Under the pieces are notes generated by a model. The model made no database searches. It was not told the origin of the DNA and saw only the letters and a program-made list of their open reading frames with translations. The translations under genes and the position numbers were made by a program. A DNA stretch of 50,262 nucleotides, taken from Synergistaceae bacterium UBA6101 (GTDB taxonomy: Bacteria > Synergistota > Synergistia > Synergistales > Synergistaceae). Shown piece by piece: positions 33,402 to 41,571 of this stretch (its first letter is position 1; each line of letters begins with the position of its first letter). The stretch lies in contig DIWR01000004.1 of the NCBI GenBank assembly GCA_002428495.1, forward strand, positions 1 through 50,262. Direction: 5' to 3'.

Positions 33402-35081
33402 GTGTTTGACCCAAAACAGCTCCAGGAAGTGGCAGAAGGCAGCAAGTGCTATGAATCATCAGTAGCTAAGACTTTGGCGAAAAACCCTGAAAGGAAGGAA
33501 AACTTCACAACAGGCGGAGGAATACCCCTCAAGAGAACATATACCCCTGAGGATCTTGAAGGCCTGGATTATTCAAAGGATCTTGGCTTTCCCGGACAGT
33601 ATCCCTATACAAGGGGAGTTCAGCCCACAATGTATCGCGGCCGCTTTTGGACTATGCGTCAGTATGCAGGGTTCGCTACCGCTGAGGATTCCAACAGGCG
33701 CTACCGTTATCTTCTGAGCCAGGGTACAACAGGTCTTTCAGTGGCATTTGACCTTCCCACCCAGATAGGGTATGACTCAGACGATCCAATGGCGATCGGA
33801 GAATGCGGAAAGGTCGGAGTAGCGATAGACAGCCTCGCTGATGCCGAGATCCTTTTTGATCAGATCCCGCTCGACAAGGTCTCAACATCAATGACGATAA
33901 ACGCACCTGCATCTGTCCTGCTTGCAATGTACATAGCCGTGGCAGAGAAGCAGGGCACCCCCATGAGTGAGCTTTCAGGAACCATTCAGAACGATATCCT
34001 GAAGGAATACATAGCCAGGGGAACATATATCTTCCCTCCCAAGCCGTCGATGAGACTCATCACGGACATTTTTGAGTTCTGCAGCAACAACATCCCAAAG
34101 TGGAACACCATCTCGATCTCAGGCTACCACATCAGGGAAGCCGGATCGACAGCTATACAGGAAGTCGCGTTTACCCTTGCAGACGGTATCGCATACATCG
34201 AAGCAGCCATCAAATCAGGACAGGATCCGAACGTCTTCGGAAAGCGCCTCTCCTTCTTCTTCAACTCGCACAACGATTTCCTCGAAGAAGTCGCGAAGTT
34301 CCGCGCCGCACGCAAGATCTGGGCAAAGATAATGAAGGAACGTTTCGGCGTAACAGACAAGGGCGCACAGATGCTCCGCTTCCATACTCAGACAGCCGGA
34401 TGCACACTCACTGCTCAGCAGGCTGAAAACAACATCGTTCGCGTAGGGATACAGACAATGGCAGCCGTATGCGGAGGAACACAGTCACTCCACACCAACA
34501 GCCTTGACGAAGCCCTTGCCCTTCCTACAGACAAGTCTGTCCGCATAGCTCTCCGCACCCAGCAGATCGTTGCTTATGAGTCAGGCATCACCAACACTGT
34601 AGATCCTCTTGCAGGAAGCTACGCTGTCGAAGCCCTGACCAAACAGATCGAAGACGGCGCATGGGAGTACATCAACAAAATAGACGAAATGGGCGGAATG
34701 ATGACTGCTATTGAAAAAGGCTATCCCCAGAAGAATATCCAGGATGCCGCATACCAGTATCAGAAGTCGATCGAGTCCGGAGACAGGATCATCGTCGGCG
34801 TCAACAAGTTCCAGGTCGAAGAGGACATGTCTGAGCGTAAACTCCTTAAAGTCGATGCAAGCGTAGGAGTCAACCAGATCAAGAAACTCCGTGCAATGAA
34901 GGAAAGCCGCGACAACGTAAAGGTCAAGGACTGCCTCGAAGCAATACGCAAGGGAGCTCAGGGCGAAGACAACCTCATGCCCCTTATCCTCGATGCGGTA
35001 CGCCACTATGCAACAGAGGGCGAGATCTGCGGAATTCTTCGCGGAGTGTTTGGCGAATACAAGGAAAACGTGGTTCTTTAG
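33402..35081 (+). CDS. mcmA1: methylmalonyl-CoA mutase large (catalytic) subunit
   Basis: 559 residues from GTG 33402 with an aaggaggcgg site. It is the TIM-barrel half of the B12-dependent mutase, without the cobalamin-binding domain, which is encoded separately by the next gene. Motifs include TRGVQPTMYRGRFWTMRQYA for substrate binding and RIALRTQQIVAYESG later. It interconverts succinyl-CoA and (R)-methylmalonyl-CoA. The split form is usual in archaea and in several anaerobic bacteria. The GTPase chaperone MeaB/ArgK is not in the operon. Confidence 0.95.
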   Translation: MFDPKQLQEVAEGSKCYESSVAKTLAKNPERKENFTTGGGIPLKRTYTPEDLEGLDYSKDLGFPGQYPYTRGVQPTMYRGRFWTMRQYAGFATAEDSNRRYRYLLSQGTTGLSVAFDLPTQIGYDSDDPMAIGECGKVGVAIDSLADAEILFDQIPLDKVSTSMTINAPASVLLAMYIAVAEKQGTPMSELSGTIQNDILKEYIARGTYIFPPKPSMRLITDIFEFCSNNIPKWNTISISGYHIREAGSTAIQEVAFTLADGIAYIEAAIKSGQDPNVFGKRLSFFFNSHNDFLEEVAKFRAARKIWAKIMKERFGVTDKGAQMLRFHTQTAGCTLTAQQAENNIVRVGIQTMAAVCGGTQSLHTNSLDEALALPTDKSVRIALRTQQIVAYESGITNTVDPLAGSYAVEALTKQIEDGAWEYINKIDEMGGMMTAIEKGYPQKNIQDAAYQYQKSIESGDRIIVGVNKFQVEEDMSERKLLKVDASVGVNQIKKLRAMKESRDNVKVKDCLEAIRKGAQGEDNLMPLILDAVRHYATEGEICGILRGVFGEYKENVVL

Positions 35082-35111
35082 GATCTCTAGAGAGCTGATA
35101 AGGAGGAAAAA

Positions 35112-35528
35112 ATGATGGACCGTAAAATTCGCGTAGTTGTTGCGAAACCTGGACTTGATGGCCATGACCGCGGCGCAAAGGTCGTTGCCAGAGCATTCAG
35201 AGACGCAGGCATGGAAGTAATATATACAGGACTTCGTCAGACACCCGAGCAGATCGTTGCCACAGCTATCCAGGAAGATGCTGACGCAATTGGAATAAGC
35301 ATTCTCTCTGGAGCTCATGAGTACTGCTTTAAGGCGATCATTGATCTACTTAAAGAAAAGAATGCAAGTGATATCATCGTTTTCGGCGGTGGAGTCATTC
35401 CCGAGACAGACTATCCGACACTTCTGGGATTCGGAGCCGGAGCCATATTTGGTCCGGGAACTCCTACGACAGAGACGATAGCATGGCTTGAAAAGGCGGT
35501 CGCCGAGAAGAGAGCGAAAGAGGCGTAA
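35112..35528 (+). CDS. mcmA2: methylmalonyl-CoA mutase small (cobalamin-binding) subunit
   Basis: 138 residues. The DxHxxG cobalamin motif is in GLDGHDRGAK (D16, H18, G21), followed by the rest of the B12-binding Rossmann-like fold (SILSGAH, VFGGGVIP). The imidazole of H18 should replace the lower ligand of B12. Two adjacent ATG codons (35112, 35115) share an aggagg site; either could start. It pairs with the large subunit 30 bases upstream and is followed after 3 bases by the epimerase. Confidence 0.95.
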   Translation: MMDRKIRVVVAKPGLDGHDRGAKVVARAFRDAGMEVIYTGLRQTPEQIVATAIQEDADAIGISILSGAHEYCFKAIIDLLKEKNASDIIVFGGGVIPETDYPTLLGFGAGAIFGPGTPTTETIAWLEKAVAEKRAKEA

Positions 35529-35531
35529 AAG

Positions 35532-35933
35532 ATGAAACCAACAGTTATTGACCACATCGGCATAGCAGTCAAAAACATTGATGAGTCCCTCAAGCTCTGG
35601 GAAGCCACTCTTGGCATCAAATGTCAGGGAGTGGAAGAAGTTGTTGAGCAGAAGGTGAAAACAGCATTCCTGCCACTCAAGGATACTGAAGTCGAACTCC
35701 TTGAAGCCACTAGTCCCGAAAGCCCGGTCGCGAAGTTTATCGAAGCCAAGGGTGAAGGCATCCACCACATGGCTATAAGGGTCGATGACCTGGAGGCAAC
35801 ACTTGCGGAACTCAAGGAAAAGGGAATTCGCCTCATAGATGAAAAACCGCGTCTCGGCGCAGGCGGTGCAAAGATCGCCTTCATCCATCCAAAGGCGACC
35901 GGGGGCATACTGCTCGAACTGAGCGAACGCTAA
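35532..35933 (+). CDS. mce: methylmalonyl-CoA epimerase
   Basis: 133 residues of the vicinal oxygen chelate superfamily. Metal-ligand regions are DHIGIAV (H8), GIHHMAIRVDD and the C-terminal GGILLELSE. It converts (R)- to (S)-methylmalonyl-CoA, connecting the mutase to the decarboxylase. It starts 3 bases after the small mutase subunit. A hairpin without T-tract separates it from the decarboxylase genes. Confidence 0.95.
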   Translation: MKPTVIDHIGIAVKNIDESLKLWEATLGIKCQGVEEVVEQKVKTAFLPLKDTEVELLEATSPESPVAKFIEAKGEGIHHMAIRVDDLEATLAELKEKGIRLIDEKPRLGAGGAKIAFIHPKATGGILLELSER

Positions 35934-35944
35934 TATATGGTTAA

Positions 35945-35983
35945 CAAAGACCCCGTACCGTATCCGCGGCGCGGGAGTCTTTG
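35945..35983 (+). repeat. intra-operon hairpin between mce and mmdA
   Basis: caaagac plus cccg (35945-35955) pairs with cggg, a one-base bulge, and gtctttg (35972-35983). There is no T-tract, so it is more likely an mRNA processing or stability element than a terminator. Confidence 0.6.
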
Positions 35984-36028
35984 CTAAAAAGTACCGACAG
36001 TTACAGAACATCAAGGAGGTTAGTAGTA

Positions 36029-37588
36029 ATGGCGGACAAGACGATTGACGAACTGTGCGCGAGTCTCGTAGAAAAGCGGGAAAAAGCGGTACAGGGCGGT
36101 GGAGCAAAGGCCATTGCCAAACAGCACGAAAAAGGCAAGATGACCGCACGTGAGCGGATCGATACAATTCTCGACCCCGGAAGCTTTGTAGAGATCGATG
36201 AGTTTGTTGAGCATCGCTGCGTAAACTTTGGCCTTCAGGATACAGTTTTCCTTGGAGACGGAGTAGTCACCGGGTATGGAACCATCGACGGGCGTATCGT
36301 ATACGTATTCAGCCAGGATTTCACAGTAATGGGCGGTTCCCTTGGCGAAATGCATGCGAAAAAGATCTGCAAGGTACTTGATCTTGCCCTTACCAACGGA
36401 GCTCCCTGCATCGGCATCAACGATTCAGGCGGCGCACGTATCCAGGAAGCGGTAGATGCCCTTTCCGGATATGGCAACATATTCTTCAAGAACGTCAAGG
36501 CAAGCGGCGTTATCCCCCAGTTCTCCATAATAGCCGGTCCATGCGCAGGCGGAGCTGTTTACAGCCCGGCGCTTACCGACTTCGTATTTATGGTCGACAA
36601 GATCGGTATCATGCACATTACCGGCCCCCAGGTGATCAAGGCCGTAACAGGTGAAGACGTTACTTCAGAGCAGATCGGCGGAGCAAGGGCACATAACGGG
36701 ACTTCAGGCTGCGCGCATTTCTTCGCGAAAGATGAGGCCGAGTGCTATGCGCAGGCGAGGAAAGTCCTCAGCTATCTGCCCAGCAATAACATGGAAGAAC
36801 CTCCTTTCATTGAGACTGGCGACGATCCTGCACGCATGGACCCCGCTCTTCGTGAAATGGTTCCGACAAACCCCAACAAAGGTTACGATGTCCGCGATGT
36901 AATCAAAAAGGTCGTTGACAACGGTGATTTTTGCGAAGTCCAGGAAATGTACGCCCGTAACATCGTTACCGGTTTCGCAAGAGTTGGCGGGAGGTCTATC
37001 GGCATTATCGCAAACCAGGCTAAGTTTATGGCAGGATGTCTTGACATCGATGCATCTGACAAAGCAAGCCGCCACATACGCATATGCGACGCATTCAACA
37101 TTCCCATCGTTACATTTGAAGATGTCCCCGGCTATCTGCCCGGCCTCAACCAGGAAATGGGCGGTATCATCCGCCACGGCGCTAAACTGCTCTACGCTTA
37201 CAGTGAAGCCACAGCCCCTAAGATCACGATTGTCCTTCGCAAGGCTTACGGAGGATCATACCTTGGTATGTGCAGCAAAGACCTCGGAGCAGATGTTGTC
37301 CTAGCATGGCCGCAGGCACAGATAGCAGTCATGGGAGCAGAAGGTGCGGCGAATATCATTTTCCGTAAAGATATCGAAGCAGCAGAGGACAAAGAGGCTA
37401 TGAGAGCTCAGATGATAGATGAATACAAAGAAGCCTTTGCGAATCCCTACTGCGCTGCAGCCCGTGGTTTCGTTGACAGGGTCATTCTTCCGGAAGAGAC
37501 CAGGCCGGCACTTTATCAGGCTCTCGTAATGACAGAAACTAAATGCGAGCTTCGTCCGAAACGCAAACATGGCATCCTGCCTAACTAA
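36029..37588 (+). CDS. mmdA: methylmalonyl-CoA decarboxylase alpha subunit (carboxyltransferase)
   Basis: 519 residues from ATG 36029 with a strong aaggaggt site; the open frame reaching 35981 is not used. It is an acyl-CoA carboxyltransferase with N- and C-terminal crotonase-like halves (GGSLGEMHAKKI, GGARIQEAVDAL, then AYGGSYLGMCSKDLGAD). It moves CO2 from methylmalonyl-CoA to the biotin carrier, giving propionyl-CoA. Propionyl-CoA carboxylase beta is nearly identical in sequence, but the delta, gamma and beta genes that follow and the absence of biotin carboxylase favour the decarboxylase. Confidence 0.93.
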   Translation: MADKTIDELCASLVEKREKAVQGGGAKAIAKQHEKGKMTARERIDTILDPGSFVEIDEFVEHRCVNFGLQDTVFLGDGVVTGYGTIDGRIVYVFSQDFTVMGGSLGEMHAKKICKVLDLALTNGAPCIGINDSGGARIQEAVDALSGYGNIFFKNVKASGVIPQFSIIAGPCAGGAVYSPALTDFVFMVDKIGIMHITGPQVIKAVTGEDVTSEQIGGARAHNGTSGCAHFFAKDEAECYAQARKVLSYLPSNNMEEPPFIETGDDPARMDPALREMVPTNPNKGYDVRDVIKKVVDNGDFCEVQEMYARNIVTGFARVGGRSIGIIANQAKFMAGCLDIDASDKASRHIRICDAFNIPIVTFEDVPGYLPGLNQEMGGIIRHGAKLLYAYSEATAPKITIVLRKAYGGSYLGMCSKDLGADVVLAWPQAQIAVMGAEGAANIIFRKDIEAAEDKEAMRAQMIDEYKEAFANPYCAAARGFVDRVILPEETRPALYQALVMTETKCELRPKRKHGILPN

Positions 37589-37601
37589 GGGGGAGAATTA
37601 A

Positions 37602-37991
37602 ATGACTGAGAGTGCAATAGCTGCCCATTTCACAGGTGTCAGCGGCGGACTTGTTATGTCTCTGATAGCTTTCAGCATCGTGTTCATCGTCATTATGGGC
37701 CTCATGTTCATAATGATGGGAATGAAGCATGTCTGCAGAGCTATCGACGGATGCAAAAAAGCCCCGGCAGCGCCGACAGCCCCCTCTGCACAGGCATCTC
37801 CCGCTGCAAAGGCGGTAGCTACTCCTGCAGCTGAAGATGACGGAGAGCTTCTGGCCGTTATTTCAGCAGCAATTGCAGCTATGTGCGGAAGTGCTGCAAG
37901 AGTGGTTTCTTTTGCCCCTGTAAAAGCACCTGCGGGATCCAGATGGAAATTTATTGGCAGGATCCAGAACACCGAAGGTTTTCAGGACTAG
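37602..37991 (+). CDS. mmdD: Na+-pumping decarboxylase delta/OadG-type subunit
   Basis: 129 residues. One membrane helix near the N-terminus (LVMSLIAFSIVFIVIMGLMF, about 23-42), an Ala/Pro-rich linker (about 55-75), then a hydrophilic tail. This is the OadG-like assembly subunit that ties the carboxyltransferase to the membrane pump. Starts 13 bases after mmdA with a gggggaga site. Confidence 0.88.
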   Translation: MTESAIAAHFTGVSGGLVMSLIAFSIVFIVIMGLMFIMMGMKHVCRAIDGCKKAPAAPTAPSAQASPAAKAVATPAAEDDGELLAVISAAIAAMCGSAARVVSFAPVKAPAGSRWKFIGRIQNTEGFQD

Positions 37992-38031
37992 CAACAAACT
38001 TTTACATAATATTTGAGGAGGTTTTTCTCTG

Positions 38032-38430
38032 ATGGCACGCAAGTACAGAGTTACAGTAAATGGTAAGGCATACGACGTAGATGTAGAAGAGATGGGAGCA
38101 GGAACACCGGCAGCAGCACCTGCACCGGCAGCAGTACCTGCAGCGGCCCCCGTCTCAGCACCGACAGCGGCCCCTGCGCCGGCACCCGCAGCAGCTCCTG
38201 CACCGGTAGCCGGCGGAGCCGGTTCAATCGAAGCTCCGATGCCCGGAAAGGTCCTAAAGATCCTTGTTTCGCAGGGAGCTCCCGTCACAGCCGGCCAGCT
38301 TGTTCTTATCCTTGAAGCAATGAAGATGGAGAACGAGATCTATGCACCTGCGGCAGGAACAGTCACTCAGGTTGGCTGTAAGGAAGGAGATTCTGTCAAT
38401 ACTGGCGATACTCTCCTCGTTATCGGTTAG
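38032..38430 (+). CDS. mmdC: biotin carrier (gamma) subunit of the decarboxylase
   Basis: 132 residues. A short N-terminal region is followed by a strongly Ala/Pro-rich flexible linker (about 24-62) and a biotinyl domain with EAMKME, the biotinylated lysine being K98. It shuttles the carboxyl group from MmdA to the membrane subunit MmdB. The linker DNA is a low-complexity GCA/CCT-rich stretch, which could vary in length by slippage. Start ATG 38032 with gaggaggt. Confidence 0.95.
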   Translation: MARKYRVTVNGKAYDVDVEEMGAGTPAAAPAPAAVPAAAPVSAPTAAPAPAPAAAPAPVAGGAGSIEAPMPGKVLKILVSQGAPVTAGQLVLILEAMKMENEIYAPAAGTVTQVGCKEGDSVNTGDTLLVIG

Positions 38431-38467
38431 TCTGCGTTAGCAGCACTTTCCAAGGAGGGGAAATTTA

Positions 38468-39592
38468 ATGGATCTATATTTGACTGCACTAAAAGGCGTT
38501 GTAGAACAGTCAGGATTTGTAGCCCTTAACATACCTACGCTTGTTATGCTTCTGGTATCGTTTGTCCTGCTCTATCTCGCTATTGCAAAGGGTTTTGAAC
38601 CTTTGCTGCTAATGCCGATCGCTTTTGGGTGTCTGCTCGTCAACCTGCCGCTTTCCGGCATAGTTGATCCCGGCGGATTCCTCTATTTCGTTAAGTTCGG
38701 CATCGACCACGAGCTCTACCCTGTGATCATATTCATGGGAATTGGTGCTCTGACTGACTTTGGACCGTTGCTTGCAAACCCCATAACATTCCTGCTCGGT
38801 GCAGCTGCACAGATAGGCGTATTCTTCGCTGTCATAGGCGCGATGTCGATGGGCTTTACTATCCAGGAAGCAGCAGGTATTGGGATCATAGGGGGAGCTG
38901 ACGGACCTACAGCCATATATCTCTGTGCCAAACTTGCAAAAGGAATACTTCCAGCAGTCGCAGTTGCTGCTTACAGTTACATGTCACTGGTGCCGCTTAT
39001 CCAGCCGCCTGTTATCAGGCTTCTGACAACAAAGAAGGATCGTTCGATCAAGATGGAACAGCTCCGCCCGGTTACTAGGACAGAGCGTATCCTTTTCCCG
39101 ATCGTTTCAACGATCGCGTGCGGACTTGTCCTTCCTGCGTCAGTTCCGCTTGTTGGGATGCTGATGTTCGGCAACCTTCTTCGTGAATGTGGATGCACAG
39201 AGCGTCTTTCGCTTGCAGCACAGAATGAAGTGCTCAATGCCACCACGATATTCCTGGGTATTTCAGTTGGTGCGACGATGAGTGCTGAGTCCTTCCTCAC
39301 TGTCGCGACGCTTAAGATAATCGCATTGGGACTTATCGCGTTTATCTTCAGCACAGCAGGAGGAGTACTTTTTGGCCAGATAATGAAAGTGGCATCAGGT
39401 GGAAAGATCAACCCCATCATCGGCGCTGCCGGGGTTTCTGCCGTTCCGATGGCAGCCCGAGTCTGCCAGAAGGTGGTTTCCAAGGAATTCCCGGGAAGCT
39501 ACATCCTTATGCACGCAATGGGCCCCAACGTTGCAGGTGTTATTGGAACAGCGGTTGCTGCCGGAGCTATGCTTACCCTTCTTACTCAGTAG
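38468..39592 (+). CDS. mmdB: Na+-pumping decarboxylase beta subunit
   Basis: 374 residues, about nine to eleven helices. The IGGADGPTAIY segment, with its conserved aspartate, and the NATTIFLGISVGATMSAESFL stretch are typical of OadB/MmdB/GcdB. It decarboxylates carboxybiotin and exports Na+. With mutase, epimerase and the other subunits it completes a succinyl-CoA to propionyl-CoA route that conserves energy as a Na+ gradient. A 128-bp palindrome begins one base after the stop codon. Confidence 0.95.
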   Translation: MDLYLTALKGVVEQSGFVALNIPTLVMLLVSFVLLYLAIAKGFEPLLLMPIAFGCLLVNLPLSGIVDPGGFLYFVKFGIDHELYPVIIFMGIGALTDFGPLLANPITFLLGAAAQIGVFFAVIGAMSMGFTIQEAAGIGIIGGADGPTAIYLCAKLAKGILPAVAVAAYSYMSLVPLIQPPVIRLLTTKKDRSIKMEQLRPVTRTERILFPIVSTIACGLVLPASVPLVGMLMFGNLLRECGCTERLSLAAQNEVLNATTIFLGISVGATMSAESFLTVATLKIIALGLIAFIFSTAGGVLFGQIMKVASGGKINPIIGAAGVSAVPMAARVCQKVVSKEFPGSYILMHAMGPNVAGVIGTAVAAGAMLTLLTQ

Positions 39593-39593
39593 G

Positions 39594-39721
39594 CTGAGCG
39601 CCGGCAATAAGCAACGCTAACTTCACAACATTCGAAAGAGGCCGCTCAGCGTATTTTAATACGCCTACGCGACCTCTTTCTTCATGTTGCATCGTTATCG
39701 CCGCTTCTTGCCGGCGCTCAG
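39594..39721. repeat. 128-bp imperfect palindrome after the decarboxylase operon
   Basis: Ends ctgagcgccggcaa (39594-39607) and ttgccggcgctcag (39708-39721) are exact complements. Interior segments also pair imperfectly (acaac-attcgaaagagg with cctctttcttcatgttgc), with a central gcgtatt/aatacgc hairpin at about 39649-39664. No T-tract follows. It could act as a transcript end/stability element or be a small mobile palindromic repeat. Confidence 0.8.
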
Positions 39722-39771
39722 AATGTTAGTCAGAAAAAATATTGTGAATTAATTGTACTGATTACTAGGTT

Positions 39772-39783
39772 TTGGTATGCCAA
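39772..39783. promoter_or_regulatory. candidate GntR operator, autoregulatory site
   Basis: TTGGTATGCCAA, one base pair away from a perfect palindrome, 45 bases before the regulator start. It matches the site at 40703 upstream of the catabolic genes. Confidence 0.6.
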
Positions 39784-39827
39784 TCATGTAAAATTAACAA
39801 TAATTATATCAATGGGAGGTAATGGCA

Positions 39828-40508
39828 GTGGATGAAAGACCACTTTCGCTTCAGGTTTATGAAGCGATAAAAAAAGATATAGTTTCTTTAAAATATCCTC
39901 CAGGTTCATATCTTAGGGAGAGAGAATTGGCAGAAAGTCTTGGCGTAAGCAGGACTCCGGTGAGAGAGGCTATACAAAGGCTTTCACAGGAATTCTGGAT
40001 AATTTCCGGAGACGGGAAAAAAATGCAGGTAAGGCCGGTTACTGTGGCGGACGTCCGTGAGATAATCCAGATACGAAATATAATTGAATTCTCTGCTATA
40101 GACTGGCTAGTCAGCGAGGGAGAGCCGAGGGTCGTTGCAGGACAGCTTGATTCGATACTGAACGAAATGAAAAAAACGACTGAACAGTATGTTTTTACAA
40201 GCCTCGACCTTAGTTCACACAGCCTCATAATTAAAAGTATGCAAAATGAAAGATTGGCAAGATTCTGGGCGAAGATACAGGAAGAAGTCGTTAGAATGGG
40301 ACTTATGGCATTAAGAGGGGAATACAGGTTTGAAGAGGTAATACATGAACATGAGATACTCGTGAACGCACTTTGGAACAAAGATGCAGAGGAAGTCAGG
40401 GCAGCAATGAAAAATCACCTTGAAAAAAGTTTTGCTTCGCTTCTTGCACATCTTGACATCCCCGAGGGATCAGAGAATTGTAGATCCAATAACAACACAG
40501 GCAAATAG
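39828..40508 (+). CDS. GntR/FadR-subfamily transcriptional regulator
   Basis: 226 residues from GTG 39828, 7 bases after gggaggt; ATG 39822 is too close to it. The winged helix-turn-helix is typical (YEAIKKDIVSLKYPPGSYL, then LAESLGVSRTPVREAIQRL). The C-terminal helical FCD domain with scattered D and H ligands (SLDLSSHSLI, VIHEHEILVNALW) senses a small carboxylate in most relatives. Similar TTGG-ATGCCAA palindromes lie before this gene and before the next one, so it likely represses both until the pathway substrate is present. A terminator follows. Confidence 0.88.
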   Translation: MDERPLSLQVYEAIKKDIVSLKYPPGSYLRERELAESLGVSRTPVREAIQRLSQEFWIISGDGKKMQVRPVTVADVREIIQIRNIIEFSAIDWLVSEGEPRVVAGQLDSILNEMKKTTEQYVFTSLDLSSHSLIIKSMQNERLARFWAKIQEEVVRMGLMALRGEYRFEEVIHEHEILVNALWNKDAEEVRAAMKNHLEKSFASLLAHLDIPEGSENCRSNNNTGK

Positions 40509-40616
40509 GCTGTTCTGATTTTACGGCGCGACATTATTTACATGCCATACTTTAAAACGAAGGATTGTTAAATATAACAGGCAATTTCATTCGTTTTTTA
40601 TAAAATTAGTCACTTT

Positions 40617-40663
40617 TTAGGCAATGAGAAGACTTATTAAGCTTTCTCGTTGCCTAATTTTTT
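40617..40663 (+). terminator. terminator of the gntR gene
   Basis: ttaggcaatgagaa (40617-40630) pairs with ttctcgttgcctaa (40644-40657) with one wobble, followed by tttttt. Confidence 0.88.
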
Positions 40664-40674
40664 ATGAATACCGC

Positions 40675-40714
40675 TTGACAATTACGTATCCAATTGAGAT
40701 AATTGGCATGCCAA
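40675..40714 (+). promoter_or_regulatory. promoter and overlapping operator of the catabolic locus
   Basis: TTGACA 40675-40680, 17-base spacer and GATAAT 40698-40703. The perfect palindrome TTGGCATGCCAA (40703-40714) covers the expected start of transcription, a repressor position. A further related site ATGGCATGTCAA lies at 40741-40752, and its reverse-oriented relative at 40540-40548. Confidence 0.75.
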
Positions 40715-40796
40715 AATAATTATAGAATGTAATTATAGATATGGCATGTCAAAATACTTGATCGTTGGTTCAACAAAAAAGGAGAGTGCGGATTGG

Positions 40797-41498
40797 ATGA
40801 AGTTTTGTGTAAAAGAAAAAGACGGAAATGAAATAAACATTGACTTTATGCCGGTACATATTATTAACGCAGGATACACAGGAAGAGATCAGGCTGCAGT
40901 TCAGTCCCACATAGACGAGCTTAAGGAAGAGGGTATCCCTGCCCCTGATAAAGCACCCGTTTACTTTACCAAAATTGAAAAGAGGATCACGCAGGAAAAC
41001 TCTTTTGAAGTCCTTGACGAAACAGACCATTCCGGTGAAGCGGAGTTTGCCCTGCTGTTTGACAATGGAATAGTATATGTAGGAGCAGGCAGTGATCATA
41101 CGGACAGGAAGCTGGAGACGGTGGATATTCCAAAAGCCAAGCAGATATACCCAAATACTATAAGCAGGGATCTTTGGAAACTGTCTGATGTTGTTGACCA
41201 CTGGGACGATATTATAATCCGCAGCTGGATAAAGATCGACGGAGTAAGAACACTCTTTCAGGAGGCAGCGCTCACTGCTATGCTTGATGCCAACGATATC
41301 ATTGATCGCGTAAAAAAACTTCTTGTTGATCCCGAAGATACTCAGGGCTTGGTGGTTTATTCCGGGACTGTTGCGTCGATAATAAAATCAGAATATAGTC
41401 CCTACTTTGAAGTCGAGCTGGAAGATCCGGTCCTTGGCAGAAAACTTCATAACTATTATGAACTGAAGCCAAAGTCATCCTGGTACAAAGGTGACTAA
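40797..41498 (+). CDS. DUF2848 family protein (predicted hydrolase-like, unknown substrate)
   Basis: 233 residues from ATG 40797, behind aaaaggag at 40777-40784. An in-frame ATG at 40746 would add 17 residues but has no ribosome site and sits inside an operator copy. Family-like blocks are INAGYTGRDQAAVQSHIDEL, VGAGSDHTDR, DVVDHWDDIIIRSW and LEDPVLGRKLHNYYE. The C-terminal part recalls fumarylacetoacetase-type folds, but the activity of the family is not established to my knowledge. First gene of the GntR-linked catabolic set. Confidence 0.82.
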   Translation: MKFCVKEKDGNEINIDFMPVHIINAGYTGRDQAAVQSHIDELKEEGIPAPDKAPVYFTKIEKRITQENSFEVLDETDHSGEAEFALLFDNGIVYVGAGSDHTDRKLETVDIPKAKQIYPNTISRDLWKLSDVVDHWDDIIIRSWIKIDGVRTLFQEAALTAMLDANDIIDRVKKLLVDPEDTQGLVVYSGTVASIIKSEYSPYFEVELEDPVLGRKLHNYYELKPKSSWYKGD

Positions 41499-41571
41499 AC
41501 AATACGTTCTTTTGATAGTTGTCTGAAGCAGTTCTCAATATTAATTCCAATTTTAAGGAGGTTATACAGTA

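Noticed and set aside
34581..35318. 245-codon minus-strand frame over the mutase subunits
   Set aside because: Cysteine- and serine-rich translation without recognisable motif, antisense to a conserved gene pair.
35346..36167. 273-codon open frame on the minus strand
   Set aside because: It lies antisense across mcmA2, mce and mmdA, which are unmistakable; the translation shows no domain and no ribosome site, so it is a shadow frame.
38032..38430. Acetyl-CoA carboxylase biotin carrier (accB)
   Set aside because: Flanked by OadG-type and beta pump subunits and no biotin carboxylase, so it is the decarboxylase gamma subunit.
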